Source: Arthrobacter sp. CAU 1506
Lineage (GTDB): Bacteria; Actinomycetota; Actinomycetes; Actinomycetales; Micrococcaceae
Length of the DNA stretch: 64,000 nucleotides
Direction: 5' to 3'
Assembly (NCBI RefSeq): GCF_005047635.1
Contig: NZ_SUKC01000012.1
Span: 1 to 64,000 of the forward strand
The translations under genes were made by a program, and so were the position numbers. Below the pieces are notes generated by a model. That model had not been told where the DNA came from and ran no database searches. It saw nothing but the letters and a program-made list of their open reading frames with translations. Of the stretch, positions 1 through 10,363 are shown piece after piece; the stretch's first letter is position 1; each line of letters starts with the position of its first letter.

Positions 1-123
1 ACTCGACTTTCTGAAGGACGTTTCCGCAGGTCAGAGACGATGTGGTGTCGTCCATGCAGTGTGGTGCCGAAGTCGCGGCAGTGGAGGGCCTGTCGTGCAT
101 CGGATGCAATAATCACTGTTCTA

Positions 124-134
124 GTTGACATAAT
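124..134 (+). repeat. Direct repeat copy 1, GTTGACATAAT
   Basis: This 11-bp sequence is identical to positions 569-579. The surrounding bases are much richer in AT than the rest of the window. The two copies bound 434 bp of non-coding sequence. Confidence 0.55.
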
Positions 135-568
135 GTGGATTATCGGCGTTACGAATAGGGCCGGGCGGGGAGCCTCACAGGCGATCTGGCAACTGGTCTA
201 TCCCGCTCGGGTGAACCTCGTTGGAAGCCAACTGCGGGCGGCTTTCTCTGCACGACGCCGTGGCATCAAGCCGGCCCGCCGTCGTGCCAGCGGCATGCGG
301 CTGTGCCGAGACCTGAACGCGCAGACAACGTCACCATGTCGGCCATGTTGTCTGGGTGTCAGTTGCCCGTTGATAAGTTCGCCCGTTGACGCTGTTCGCG
401 CAGCACCCGTGCGCCTGCAATGCTCGCACGGCATTGCCTCGGGCATCACCCTGATCAGGTGTCTGTCGTCTCCGTATCACCGCCTCCACGACGCCGCCTG
501 AGGGGCTCAGGAGATCAAGCCAGGGCCTTCCGTGCTCTCCCGCTTGGTACGGCACGCCGCGCGGTTAG

Positions 569-579
569 GTTGACATAAT
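569..579 (+). repeat. Direct repeat copy 2, GTTGACATAAT
   Basis: Second copy of the 11-bp sequence at 124-134. It overlaps by two bases the left arm of the stem-loop at 578-611. Confidence 0.55.
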
Positions 580-611
580 TCTGCGCCACGCCCGTCGGCA
601 TGGCGCAGAAT
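578..611 (-). terminator. Stem-loop downstream of UvrA-like gene
   Basis: ATTCTGCGCCA (578-588) is the perfect reverse complement of TGGCGCAGAAT (601-611), giving an 11-bp stem with a 12-nt loop. It lies 22 bp past the stop codon of the minus-strand UvrA-like gene. It lacks a clear T tract, so it is either a weak or factor-assisted terminator or part of a recombination site. Confidence 0.45.
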
Positions 612-633
612 CACCCCAGCGGCTGATGCAGTG

Positions 634-3018
<2,385 letters not shown>

Positions 3019-3211
3019 CGTGTCTCCATCTGTGAGGCGGGGTCACCGTTGGGGTCTCCGAAGGTGACGATATCCATGACCGTAATGCTAGCCGTGGCCG
3101 GGGCGCCCAAACTTCTCCATTCCTGCCCGTTCCGGACGGCGGCCAACGACGGCGGCCTTGGCGTGAGCCCGGGACGGCAGTTTGCCTCGGCCGCGACGTT
3201 CGCGGCACCTT

Positions 3212-4153
3212 TCAGCCGGAGGTCGCGCCGACCGTCGCCAACGCCTTGCGGGCGCGGCCCAGCGGTCCGCTGATGTTCAGCTCGTTCGCCAGCAGGTCGA
3301 GCCGTTCCGCACGGTCATCGTCGGGCACCCGCAGCCGGCCGTCAACGCTCCCGAGGTCCAGGTCCCGGACCACGTTGACCACCGTGGGCGCAACCTTGAG
3401 GTAGTCAGCGGATTCGGCAATCTTCGCCCGGAACCGCGCGGACATCTGAGCCTCCGGACTAGCGGCGGCGGAAACTATTCCGTCCAAACTGCCATGGTCC
3501 TTCAGCAGTCCGGCCGCCGTCTTATCGCCGATGCCGGGCACGCCTGGCAGGCCGTCGGAGGTGTCGCCGCGCAGCGTGGCGAAGTCCGCGTACTGCACGG
3601 GCAGCACGCCGTACTTGCGCACCACGGACACATCTGTCAGGACTTCTAGGTTGCTCATGCCCTTAGCTGTGTAAATCACCCGGATGTCCCGCTCGTCGTC
3701 CACCAGCTGGAACAGGTCCCGGTCTCCGGTCACGATATCGACGGGAACGTTGGCCTGGGCTGCAAGGCTGCCGATCACGTCGTCGGCCTCATGCTGGTCA
3801 GCTCCGACGACGGCGAGGCCAAGCGCGGCCAGCACCTCGCGGATCAAAGGCAATTGGGCCACCAGCCCCGGCGGAGTCTCTTCAACATCGACGCCCCCGG
3901 GCACGGTCGAGGCCACGCGGTGGCGTTTATAGGTCGGAATCAGTTCGACCCGCCACGCGGGACGCCAGTCGTTGTCCCAGCAGGCCACCAGGTGGGTGGG
4001 CCGGTAGTCGGCCACCAGCCGGGCGATGATGTCGAGCAATCCGCGGACGGCGTTCACCGGAGTTCCGTCCTTGGACTTGATGGAATCCGGCAGTGCGTGG
4101 AAGGCCCGGAAATACAGCGAGGCGGTGTCAAGGAGCATGAGTCGTTCGTCCAC
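3212..4153 (-). CDS. Stand-alone 5'-3' exonuclease / flap endonuclease
   Basis: 313-aa homologue of the N-terminal 5' nuclease domain of DNA polymerase I, without polymerase domains. The N-terminus (LMLLDTASLYFRAFHALPD) carries the first metal-binding Asp. The acidic cluster near residues 118-145 (EADDVIGSLA, TGDRDLFQLV) and the helix-hairpin-helix region GLPGVPGIGDKTAAGLL (about 206-222) are typical of FEN enzymes, which remove 5' flaps or RNA primers using two metal ions. I chose the GTG start because AAAGG lies just upstream; the ATG five codons in has no ribosome binding site. It is transcribed divergently from the lipoprotein gene. Confidence 0.88.
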   Translation of the reverse strand: MDERLMLLDTASLYFRAFHALPDSIKSKDGTPVNAVRGLLDIIARLVADYRPTHLVACWDNDWRPAWRVELIPTYKRHRVASTVPGGVDVEETPPGLVAQLPLIREVLAALGLAVVGADQHEADDVIGSLAAQANVPVDIVTGDRDLFQLVDDERDIRVIYTAKGMSNLEVLTDVSVVRKYGVLPVQYADFATLRGDTSDGLPGVPGIGDKTAAGLLKDHGSLDGIVSAAASPEAQMSARFRAKIAESADYLKVAPTVVNVVRDLDLGSVDGRLRVPDDDRAERLDLLANELNISGPLGRARKALATVGATSG

Positions 4154-4202
4154 AAGTTGCCCTTTCGCTGCTGACAGGGACCAGGTCCCCCGGAGTTGGT
4201 AC

Positions 4203-4208
4203 TACCTT
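4203..4208 (+). promoter_or_regulatory. -10 element TACCTT, leaderless promoter
   Basis: TACCTT ends 6 nt before the ATG at 4215, so transcription would start at or next to the start codon. No Shine-Dalgarno is visible. Confidence 0.5.
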
Positions 4209-4214
4209 AGTGCC

Positions 4215-5120
4215 ATGGGTCACGGCAGCCGAAGGAATCGAAAGTGTTCGGTGTTGCTGTTGACGGCGGCAGTCTTCACCTCCGGATGTACCGGCGCCCC
4301 CGGAGGCCTGTCCCCCGCCACCCCGCCGGCTAACCACCCGGTGGCGGCCGCCGTTGACCAGGGCCGGGCGCACTACACGGACCGTGTGGTCAACCTGCTG
4401 ATCACGAACATTTCCCCTGATCCCGTGCTGGTGACCTCAGCCACACTGCATTCACCGCTGTATGACGGAGCGGCGGACTGGAAGCCCACGCGCGTCGGCG
4501 GCACGAAGGTCTCGGCCGGTTCAACCGTCAGCCTGCCCGCTGAGCTGCCTCCGGCCGAGTGCTCGGCCGGTCAAGCGGCGGATGAGGCTGCGGGGCACCG
4601 GATAACGGTGACCATGGACGGCGAACGGTCAGGGCTGAGCACCGTCGAAGTCCGGGCCAACGATCCGCACAACGTGCTCTCCCGGAACCACTCGGAGGAC
4701 TGCTTGGCGCAGGCTGCGGGTTCGGTGGCAGCGCTGCGGATTGACCAGACACTAAAAGTGCTGCCAGGCAGCCGCTCCGCACTGGTCGGCATAGACGTCC
4801 GGCCGACGGGCGGGAAGGAGTCGTTGGTCATTGAATCCTTTGGCACCACCACCCTGCTGGACGAGGACAGCAAACATGCCTGGCCCAGGAACCTCCGCGT
4901 GGACGGAGCTGATGCGGCATCCCGCCTGAGCCTGCAGGTGGTGCCGATGCGTTGCGATCCGCATGCTTTGGCCGAGGACAAGCTGGGCACCCGGATTCCG
5001 GTCAGCATCGCAGCCGGGAACCACCACGGCGTCCTGCGGCTCGATGGCGGCCATGATTTTGACCGCGCGGTGTACCGCTTCATCACCGCTGCTTGCCAAG
5101 CCGCCGGCCAGAGGGGCTGA
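4215..5120 (+). CDS. Putative lipoprotein of unknown function
   Basis: 301-aa predicted exported protein that I do not recognise. It starts with a basic segment (MGHGSRRNRK), a hydrophobic stretch (SVLLLTAAVF) and a lipobox-like TSGC with Cys at residue 25. The -3 residue is Thr rather than Leu, so lipidation is likely but not certain. The mature part is rich in beta-type sequence and contains several Cys (in PAECSAG, SEDCLAQ, PMRCDP and TAACQA) that could form disulfides outside the cell. I chose ATG 4215 over upstream in-frame codons because it begins the signal peptide and sits 6 nt after a -10 element. It is not obviously linked in function to its neighbours. Confidence 0.7.
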   Translation: MGHGSRRNRKCSVLLLTAAVFTSGCTGAPGGLSPATPPANHPVAAAVDQGRAHYTDRVVNLLITNISPDPVLVTSATLHSPLYDGAADWKPTRVGGTKVSAGSTVSLPAELPPAECSAGQAADEAAGHRITVTMDGERSGLSTVEVRANDPHNVLSRNHSEDCLAQAAGSVAALRIDQTLKVLPGSRSALVGIDVRPTGGKESLVIESFGTTTLLDEDSKHAWPRNLRVDGADAASRLSLQVVPMRCDPHALAEDKLGTRIPVSIAAGNHHGVLRLDGGHDFDRAVYRFITAACQAAGQRG

Positions 5121-5146
5121 CGGCCTCCGGCGGCCGGTGTCTGCGT

Positions 5147-5173
5147 TTGCCGCGGCGTGCCAGCGCCTACACT
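5147..5173 (+). promoter_or_regulatory. Leaderless promoter of def (TTGCCG / TACACT)
   Basis: A -10 hexamer TACACT (5168-5173) ends 7 nt before the GTG at 5181. A possible -35 TTGCCG lies at 5147-5152 with a short 15-bp spacer. Confidence 0.5.
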
Positions 5174-5180
5174 GACAGCT

Positions 5181-5813
5181 GTGACCGACTACTCTGCCGA
5201 GCAACTGCGTGATCTGGTTCAATCGCTGGCCGCCTCCGGCGAACCTGCCCCCATCCTGCAAATCGGCGATCCGATGCTGCGGCAGCAGGCAGTGGTGTTC
5301 GACGGGCAGTTGGACGCTGCGGGCCTAGCCGCGTTGTTGGAGCTGATGCGCCGGACCATGCAGGCTGCCCCCGGCGTCGGACTGGCCGCTCCGCAGATCG
5401 GGGTGCCGCTGCGGATCGCGGTTCTCGAAGACAGCTACGCCGCGGACCCCGAAGTGGCCGAAGCGCGGCAACGCACCCCGCTCCCCTACTTCGCGATCAT
5501 CAATCCGTCCTACCGCGCCGTCGGCGAGGAAACGGCCGCCTTCTATGAGGGGTGCCTGTCCTTCGCCGGATTCCAAGGCGTGGTGGAACGGCACAGTAGC
5601 GTCGAACTGGACTACGACCTTCCCGACGGCAGCCACCGGCAGGAAACCTTCACCGGCTGGCCGGCCAGGATTGTGCAGCATGAAACCGATCACCTGGCCG
5701 GCACCATCTACGTGGACAAGATGCTGCCCCGGTCGCTCTGCGGCAATGCCGAGTACATGCGCTTCTGGGCGCAGCCGACGGTCAATCAGGCGCGCGTCGG
5801 CCTAGACTTCTAG
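5181..5813 (+). CDS. def: Peptide deformylase
   Basis: Cytosolic metalloenzyme that removes the N-formyl group from nascent proteins. All three family motifs are present in the 210-aa product: GVGLAAPQIG (65-74), EGCLS (123-127, metal-ligand Cys125) and HETDH (167-171, the other two ligands and the catalytic Glu). I prefer the GTG at 5181 to one 24 bp upstream because TACACT lies 7 nt before it, giving a leaderless mRNA. The gene stands alone and converges on the S9 peptidase gene with only 23 bp between them. Confidence 0.95.
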   Translation: MTDYSAEQLRDLVQSLAASGEPAPILQIGDPMLRQQAVVFDGQLDAAGLAALLELMRRTMQAAPGVGLAAPQIGVPLRIAVLEDSYAADPEVAEARQRTPLPYFAIINPSYRAVGEETAAFYEGCLSFAGFQGVVERHSSVELDYDLPDGSHRQETFTGWPARIVQHETDHLAGTIYVDKMLPRSLCGNAEYMRFWAQPTVNQARVGLDF

Positions 5814-5836
5814 GCCGGCGCCCGCACCGGCTTACC

Positions 5837-7903
5837 CTACGCCGGCGCAGCTGCTTTCGCCCCGGCGGCGGCAGCGAAGCCGCCGTCGTTGTTCTGCTCG
5901 GTGGGAAGGTAGGTGGACCACCAGCGCAGGATTTCGTCAAAGCGCTGCTTCCGGTGCCACGGGGTGCCGGCACGCGAGAGCTCATGGTTCTCGCCGGGAA
6001 AGATCAGCAATTGGGTGGGAACGCCGCGCTGCTTCAGCCCCACGTAGTAGCGCTGGGCCTGCTCCAGCGGACAGCGCAGGTCTTCTTCGGAATGGATGAC
6101 GAACACCGGGGTGCGTACCGAGTCCAGCTGGGCAAAGGGATTCTGGCCGCGGACGCGTTCCGGATCGGTGCCGGTGTATTCGTCCGAGAAGAACCAGCCG
6201 ATGTCCGAGGAGCCGACGAACGACGGCGGATCCAGATAACCGCGCTCCACGATGGCCGCGACGAACCGGTGGTCCTGGGACACCGTCCAGGCTGTCAGGT
6301 AGCCGCCGTAGGAGCCGCCCATGATGCCCTGCCGGCTTCCGTCCAGCTGCGGGTACTTTGCCACCGCGCCATCCAGGAACGCCAGCACATCGGCCATATC
6401 CACGGTCCCCATGGCACCCTTGATGGCGCGGCCATGCGTCTGGCCGTAGCCGGCGGATCCACGCGGGTTGCACATCACGACGGCGTAGCCCGCCTTGGCA
6501 TAGACCTGCGCCTCATCGAACACCTCCCAGCCGTACTGGGCAAACGGCCCGCCGTGGATGTTCAGCAGCACTGGATGCGGCCCCTCGCCCTCGGGCAGCA
6601 ACACCCAGCCGTGCACCGGGTAGCCGTCGTCCGAGGCAAAGACCTCTTCGAGTGGTTCGGCAACGCCCGTGCTGCGCAGGGCGGCAGAGAAGTCGGTCAG
6701 TCGGGACAGTCCGGCGCCGGCGACCAGTCCGAGGTCCCCTGCCGTACCGGCGTCGGAAAAACTGACGACCGTCCGGCCTTCGGCGTGTGCAGCAGCCGAC
6801 ACATTCAGCGGCCCGTCGACAAGGACGGTGCTGCTGCCCGTGGCCGATACTTCCAGCAGTTGTGCTGAGCCGCGGTGCCGGTTCACGGCCAGCACCGAGT
6901 CTGGACCGGTGGGCACCAGGTCGCCCTCGGCCAGGTCCAACGTTTCCGGATCGGTCAGCCGCCGGACCTCGTGCGGAGCGGACACGGGGGCGGCATAGAG
7001 TGCGGTGTTACGGGCGACGAAGTCCGTTCCGTTGCCGATCGAACTGCCCAGATAGAACAGCCAGTCGCCGTCGTTGCTGAGCGCAGGAGAGCCGGCGCCC
7101 AGGGTTTCGCCGGCCAGGTTGGACAGGAGCTTTGGCTGCTCGTCCAAGGCTTCAGGATCGAGGGCGTACACGTCGCGCCGCAGATCTTCATCCGCGCTGT
7201 TGTGCAGCGCGGCGGCGAAGTACAGCGTCCGCCCGTCCGGGCTGAAGACCGGGCTGTCGTGGTCGGCGTCCGCGCTGGTGAGCTGCCGTGCGGGCGCTAC
7301 CGCCGAAAACTCGGCGCCGGCGTCCTCGGTGGCCTTCCGCGCCCGGCCCACGGGCGCAACCGCCGGTTCCGCCTGCAAGTCCGGGGTGTCCACCATAAAC
7401 AAGTGGCTGCGCTTGTCGCCCGTGTAGCCGGCGCCGTTCATCCGGTACTTGAAGCCGGTGACCAGCCGGGCATCTTCGGCACCGGGGCCCACGCCGTCCA
7501 GCTTGCCGTAGCGACCCTCCTCCGGGACGCGGGCGGCGAAGACCAGGCGGCGGGAGTCCGGTGCCCAGATGAAAGCGGAGACCCCCAGCTTCTGGTCGGT
7601 GACGGCCACTGGCTCTCCGCCGCGGCTGTCCACCACCATCAGTTGCGGCCGCTCCCCCGGTGCCGCCGCCCGCAGGAAGGCCAGCGAACCGCCGTCGGGC
7701 GAGTAGCACGGCGCGGTGTCCCTGAAGCCGCGGGTCAGGCGGCGAGGCGCTCCGCCGTCATCAAGCGGAACCTCCCACAATTGCCCTACATAGCTGTCCG
7801 ACGCAAAGTCAGGATGGGTGACGGACACCGCCGCACGGCTACCGTCCGGGTGGAGTGTTGGGGCGGACAACGAATTAAATAAAGCAATGTCTTCAGATCT
7901 CAC
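5837..7903 (-). CDS. S9 family prolyl oligopeptidase-like serine peptidase
   Basis: 688-aa alpha/beta-hydrolase peptidase with an N-terminal seven-bladed beta-propeller (repeated PDGRSL/FSPDGRTLYFAA-type blades) and a C-terminal catalytic domain. The nucleophile lies in MGGSYGGY, the acid in HSEEDLRCPLEQ and the His in PGENHELSRAG; HGGPF upstream forms the oxyanion region. It resembles acylaminoacyl or dipeptidyl peptidases and probably degrades short peptides in the cytosol, as no signal peptide is seen. The GTG start at 7903 follows TAGGCT by 7 nt. An in-frame extension upstream of it lacks any initiation signal and runs into the divergent gene. Confidence 0.9.
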   Translation of the reverse strand: MRSEDIALFNSLSAPTLHPDGSRAAVSVTHPDFASDSYVGQLWEVPLDDGGAPRRLTRGFRDTAPCYSPDGGSLAFLRAAAPGERPQLMVVDSRGGEPVAVTDQKLGVSAFIWAPDSRRLVFAARVPEEGRYGKLDGVGPGAEDARLVTGFKYRMNGAGYTGDKRSHLFMVDTPDLQAEPAVAPVGRARKATEDAGAEFSAVAPARQLTSADADHDSPVFSPDGRTLYFAAALHNSADEDLRRDVYALDPEALDEQPKLLSNLAGETLGAGSPALSNDGDWLFYLGSSIGNGTDFVARNTALYAAPVSAPHEVRRLTDPETLDLAEGDLVPTGPDSVLAVNRHRGSAQLLEVSATGSSTVLVDGPLNVSAAAHAEGRTVVSFSDAGTAGDLGLVAGAGLSRLTDFSAALRSTGVAEPLEEVFASDDGYPVHGWVLLPEGEGPHPVLLNIHGGPFAQYGWEVFDEAQVYAKAGYAVVMCNPRGSAGYGQTHGRAIKGAMGTVDMADVLAFLDGAVAKYPQLDGSRQGIMGGSYGGYLTAWTVSQDHRFVAAIVERGYLDPPSFVGSSDIGWFFSDEYTGTDPERVRGQNPFAQLDSVRTPVFVIHSEEDLRCPLEQAQRYYVGLKQRGVPTQLLIFPGENHELSRAGTPWHRKQRFDEILRWWSTYLPTEQNNDGGFAAAAGAKAAAPA

Positions 7904-7910
7904 CCTTGTG

Positions 7911-7916
7911 AGCCTA
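7911..7916 (-). promoter_or_regulatory. -10 element TAGGCT, leaderless promoter of S9 peptidase
   Basis: On the minus strand TAGGCT ends 7 nt before the GTG start at 7903. No ribosome binding site is present. Confidence 0.5.
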
Positions 7917-7966
7917 GTCTCATCGCCGGGCCGGAGCCAATCAGCCGCACCGCCGTCCGCGCTGCC

Positions 7967-7972
7967 TAGGAT
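7967..7972 (+). promoter_or_regulatory. -10 element TAGGAT upstream of rlmA-like gene
   Basis: TAGGAT ends 5 nt before the ATG at 7978. The GGAG in between is too close to the start to work well as a Shine-Dalgarno, so a leaderless start is the simpler reading. Confidence 0.45.
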
Positions 7973-7977
7973 GGAGC

Positions 7978-8862
7978 ATGCCCTCCGCCGTACGCCCCCT
8001 GGATCTGGTCCCGCTGATGCTCTGCCCGGTCTGCGGAGAACAACTGGAAGCCGCCGGGCAGGTCCCGGCCCAAGGCCTGCGGTGTGCGGCAGGCCACCAG
8101 TACGACGGCGCACGGCAGGGTTACGTCAACATGCTCACCGGCCGCGGCACCCGCTTTATTCCGGACACGGCCGAGATGGTCGCCGCACGCGACGCCTTCC
8201 TGGGCGCCGGACACTACGCTCCGCTGGCCCGGCAACTGGCGGCGACCGCCGGCACGCTCCTGGCCGGCACGCCGGCACCCGTGCTGCTGGATGCCGGTTC
8301 AGGTACCGGCTACTACCTTGAAGCCGTGCTGCGAAGTGTGATGGATGGCCGGGCATTCGCGCTGGATCTGTCCAAGTTCGCCCTGCGCCGGGCAGCCCGT
8401 GCCCTGCCGGACGCCTTGTGCGTGGTCTGGGACCTGTGGAAGCCGCTTCCGCTGGCTGCCGGCAGCACCGACCTGATCCTCAACGTCTTCGCCCCGCGAA
8501 ATCCCGCGGAGTTTGCCCGGGTGCTGAAACCCGGCGGCCACTTGGTGGTGGCCACGGCAGCGCCCGGGCACCTGGGCGAACTGCGCGACGTGGTACCGCT
8601 GCTGGCCGTGGATGCCGACAAAGCAGAGCGGCTGGGCACCACCCTGGGCGACGGCTTCGAGGGAGTGGACAAGGTGCAGCTCCAGGTGCCGCTCCAGTTG
8701 GACGCCGAGGATATGGTGCAGCTGGTCATGATGGGACCTAACGCCCACCACAGCGATGCCGGAGAGATCCGTGCTGCCGCGGCCGACGCGACTGCGGCCG
8801 GCGGATTTCAGGTAACCGCGCGGTTCACTGTGTCGACGTATCGGCGCCGCGGCCGCGGATAG
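7978..8862 (+). CDS. 23S rRNA guanine-N1 methyltransferase, RlmA type
   Basis: 294-aa SAM-dependent methyltransferase of the RlmA/TlrB family, which methylates a single guanosine in 23S rRNA helix 35. The N-terminal zinc-binding motif is intact: CPVC (C16, C19) and CAAGH (C36, H40). The Rossmann SAM motif is DAGSGTGYY (105-113), followed by ALDLSKFALRRAAR. In TlrB-type members this methylation alters tylosin or mycinamicin susceptibility, but the sequence alone cannot tell RlmA(I) from RlmA(II). It is divergent from the S9 peptidase, with a small shared promoter region of 74 bp. Confidence 0.9.
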   Translation: MPSAVRPLDLVPLMLCPVCGEQLEAAGQVPAQGLRCAAGHQYDGARQGYVNMLTGRGTRFIPDTAEMVAARDAFLGAGHYAPLARQLAATAGTLLAGTPAPVLLDAGSGTGYYLEAVLRSVMDGRAFALDLSKFALRRAARALPDALCVVWDLWKPLPLAAGSTDLILNVFAPRNPAEFARVLKPGGHLVVATAAPGHLGELRDVVPLLAVDADKAERLGTTLGDGFEGVDKVQLQVPLQLDAEDMVQLVMMGPNAHHSDAGEIRAAAADATAAGGFQVTARFTVSTYRRRGRG

Positions 8863-8871
8863 GCCCGTCGT

Positions 8872-8890
8872 CGCAAGGCACGGCCTTGCG
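8872..8890. terminator. Hairpin between convergent genes
   Basis: CGCAAGGC (8872-8879) pairs with GCCTTGCG (8883-8890) around a 3-nt loop. It lies between the convergent RlmA-type and YczE-like genes. There is no T tract, so efficiency is uncertain. Confidence 0.45.
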
Positions 8891-8918
8891 CCCCTTCCGG
8901 GTCGGTGGACGGGAACGA

Positions 8919-9563
8919 TCAGTGGACGGGCTCGGCCGAGGCATCCTTGGGGGCGGCCGGCGCCAGATCGACAAACATCCATTTCAGGAACAGCTGGATC
9001 AGCGGTCCGATGGCCAGGACAAACACCAGCGTGCCAAGCCCGACGACGCCGCCGAGCAGCCACCCGGTGAGGGTCACCGCTGCTTCGATCCCGGTCCGGA
9101 CTATCCAGACCTGCCACCCGGTGACAGCATGCAGGCCGGTCATCAAGCCGTCGCGGGGGCCGGGGCCCAGTCCAGCTCCGATGTACAGGGCGCTGGCGGC
9201 AGCCAGCAGCAGCAATCCGACGCTGAAAGAAGCAATCTGCGCGGCCAGATGATGCCAGTGCGGAATGACCAGCAGACCAATGTCGGCGAAAAAGCCAACG
9301 AGCAGTGCGTTGGCGATGGTGCCTGCGCCCGGCTTCTGCCGCAGCGGGATCCAGAGCAGCAGCACAGCCGCGCTGATCGCCACGGTAGCCCAGCCGAAGC
9401 TCATGCCGGCTGCCCGGGCTATTCCTTGGCTCAGCACATCCCACGGCGCGGAACCGAGGCTGGCCCGGATCATGAGGGCGATCGCGATGCCGTAGGCGAA
9501 GAGACCGACAAACAGGCGCAGCGTCCTCAGGGACAATCGGCTGCTGGTCAGTACTGTCTGCAT
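8919..9563 (-). CDS. YczE/YitT-like integral membrane protein
   Basis: 214-aa protein with five or six hydrophobic helices (for example LRLFVGLFAYGIAIALMI near residue 14 and FSVGLLLLAAASALYIGAG in the middle). The segment GLGPGPRDGLMTG is a hallmark of the YczE/YyaS group, which is often placed next to MocR/GntR regulators; no such regulator is seen here. Transport substrate unknown. I chose ATG 9563 because CCGGAG lies 6 nt upstream; a longer in-frame extension has no hydrophobic or initiation features. Confidence 0.82.
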   Translation of the reverse strand: MQTVLTSSRLSLRTLRLFVGLFAYGIAIALMIRASLGSAPWDVLSQGIARAAGMSFGWATVAISAAVLLLWIPLRQKPGAGTIANALLVGFFADIGLLVIPHWHHLAAQIASFSVGLLLLAAASALYIGAGLGPGPRDGLMTGLHAVTGWQVWIVRTGIEAAVTLTGWLLGGVVGLGTLVFVLAIGPLIQLFLKWMFVDLAPAAPKDASAEPVH

Positions 9564-9662
9564 GGCAGGCTCCGGGAGACGCGGTGGGGCGCGGTATTCA
9601 GCACCGAACCATCCTATCCAGCCCGCGGTCTGACTTCCCGGCAACGCCGTTCTGGTTACAAC

Positions 9663-9701
9663 TTGGCCACGATACGCCCAATCCCGCACGCAAGTGGCCA
9701 A
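9663..9701. promoter_or_regulatory. Inverted repeat TTGGCCAC-N23-GTGGCCAA, candidate operator
   Basis: Perfect 8-bp arms at 9663-9670 and 9694-9701 lie in the 266-bp divergent region between the YczE-like and NfeD-like genes. The position suggests a regulator-binding site; the protein is not identified. The rest of the region holds no gene. Confidence 0.35.
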
Positions 9702-9829
9702 TTTCACGCCGACCCGCCCCGCCGTCGGGCATGATGGAAGCATCAAGGGCAGCAGCAGCTCGCGGTGGATGCCTGCTTGAACGATGCAGGCTCAGGAAAC
9801 GGCGGCTGCTCCAACATCTGGGAGTACTG

Positions 9830-10303
9830 ATGATCGAATGGCTTGTCGCCAACAGCTGGGTACTCTGGCTGGTCGTGTTCCTGATCTTGGCCATCGTCGA
9901 AATGATGACGCTGGACCTATTTTTTATCATGATGTCCTCCGGCGCACTGGTGGCCCTGTTCGGGGCTTTGCTCGGGCTGCCTTTCTGGCTGCAGGTGGTC
10001 ATCTTCTGCGTCGTCGCTTTGCTGATGGTGCTATTCGTCCGGCCGGTCGCATTGCGGCATCTGCGCCGTGGACCGCGGGAGCAAGCAACAAACGTGGACC
10101 GGCTGATTGGTGAATCAGCGATGACGCTTGAATCCGTCACCGACCATTCCGGCGTGGTCAAGATCGGCGGCGATACCTGGACCGCAAGGTCTGCGGACGG
10201 ATCGGCCATTCCGGCCGGTCAGCGCGTTTCGGTGGCCCGGATCGAGGGCGCGACCGCCGTCGTGACACCACAACGAACAGACGGGCCGCTCCCGGCCCAG
10301 TAA
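9830..10303 (+). CDS. NfeD-like membrane protein
   Basis: 157-aa protein with an N-terminal membrane region (about 10-30 and 35-75) and a C-terminal soluble OB-fold domain (about 85-150, with LIGESAMTLESV, VVKIGGDTWTARS and RVSVARIEG). NfeD proteins pair with SPFH/stomatin proteins, and such a gene follows 60 bp downstream, so they probably form a membrane-microdomain or quality-control complex. The start ATG has GGGAG 5 nt upstream. This is the short NfeD form without the ClpP-like protease domain. Confidence 0.88.
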   Translation: MIEWLVANSWVLWLVVFLILAIVEMMTLDLFFIMMSSGALVALFGALLGLPFWLQVVIFCVVALLMVLFVRPVALRHLRRGPREQATNVDRLIGESAMTLESVTDHSGVVKIGGDTWTARSADGSAIPAGQRVSVARIEGATAVVTPQRTDGPLPAQ

Positions 10304-10363
10304 GACCCGCGCCGGGCTGGATTCCGGCACCCGAGTCACTGACACCACTCCTAGAGGGGAACT

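Larger units (their letters stand above)
1..633. other. Non-coding left edge with repeated GTTGACATAAT
   Basis: I see no supportable gene here: the open frames are short and resemble nothing I recognise. The sequence GTTGACATAAT occurs twice in the same orientation, at 124-134 and 569-579. The first copy lies in an AT-rich pocket bounded by ATAATC (109-114) and GATTAT (138-143). The second copy runs into an 11-bp stem-loop. The stretch may be a decayed mobile-element remnant or recombination-site region, but that is inference. Confidence 0.5.

Noticed and set aside
40-501. 153-codon frame in the left-edge region
   Set aside because: Basic, Arg/Ala/Cys-rich product without any family feature or ribosome binding site.
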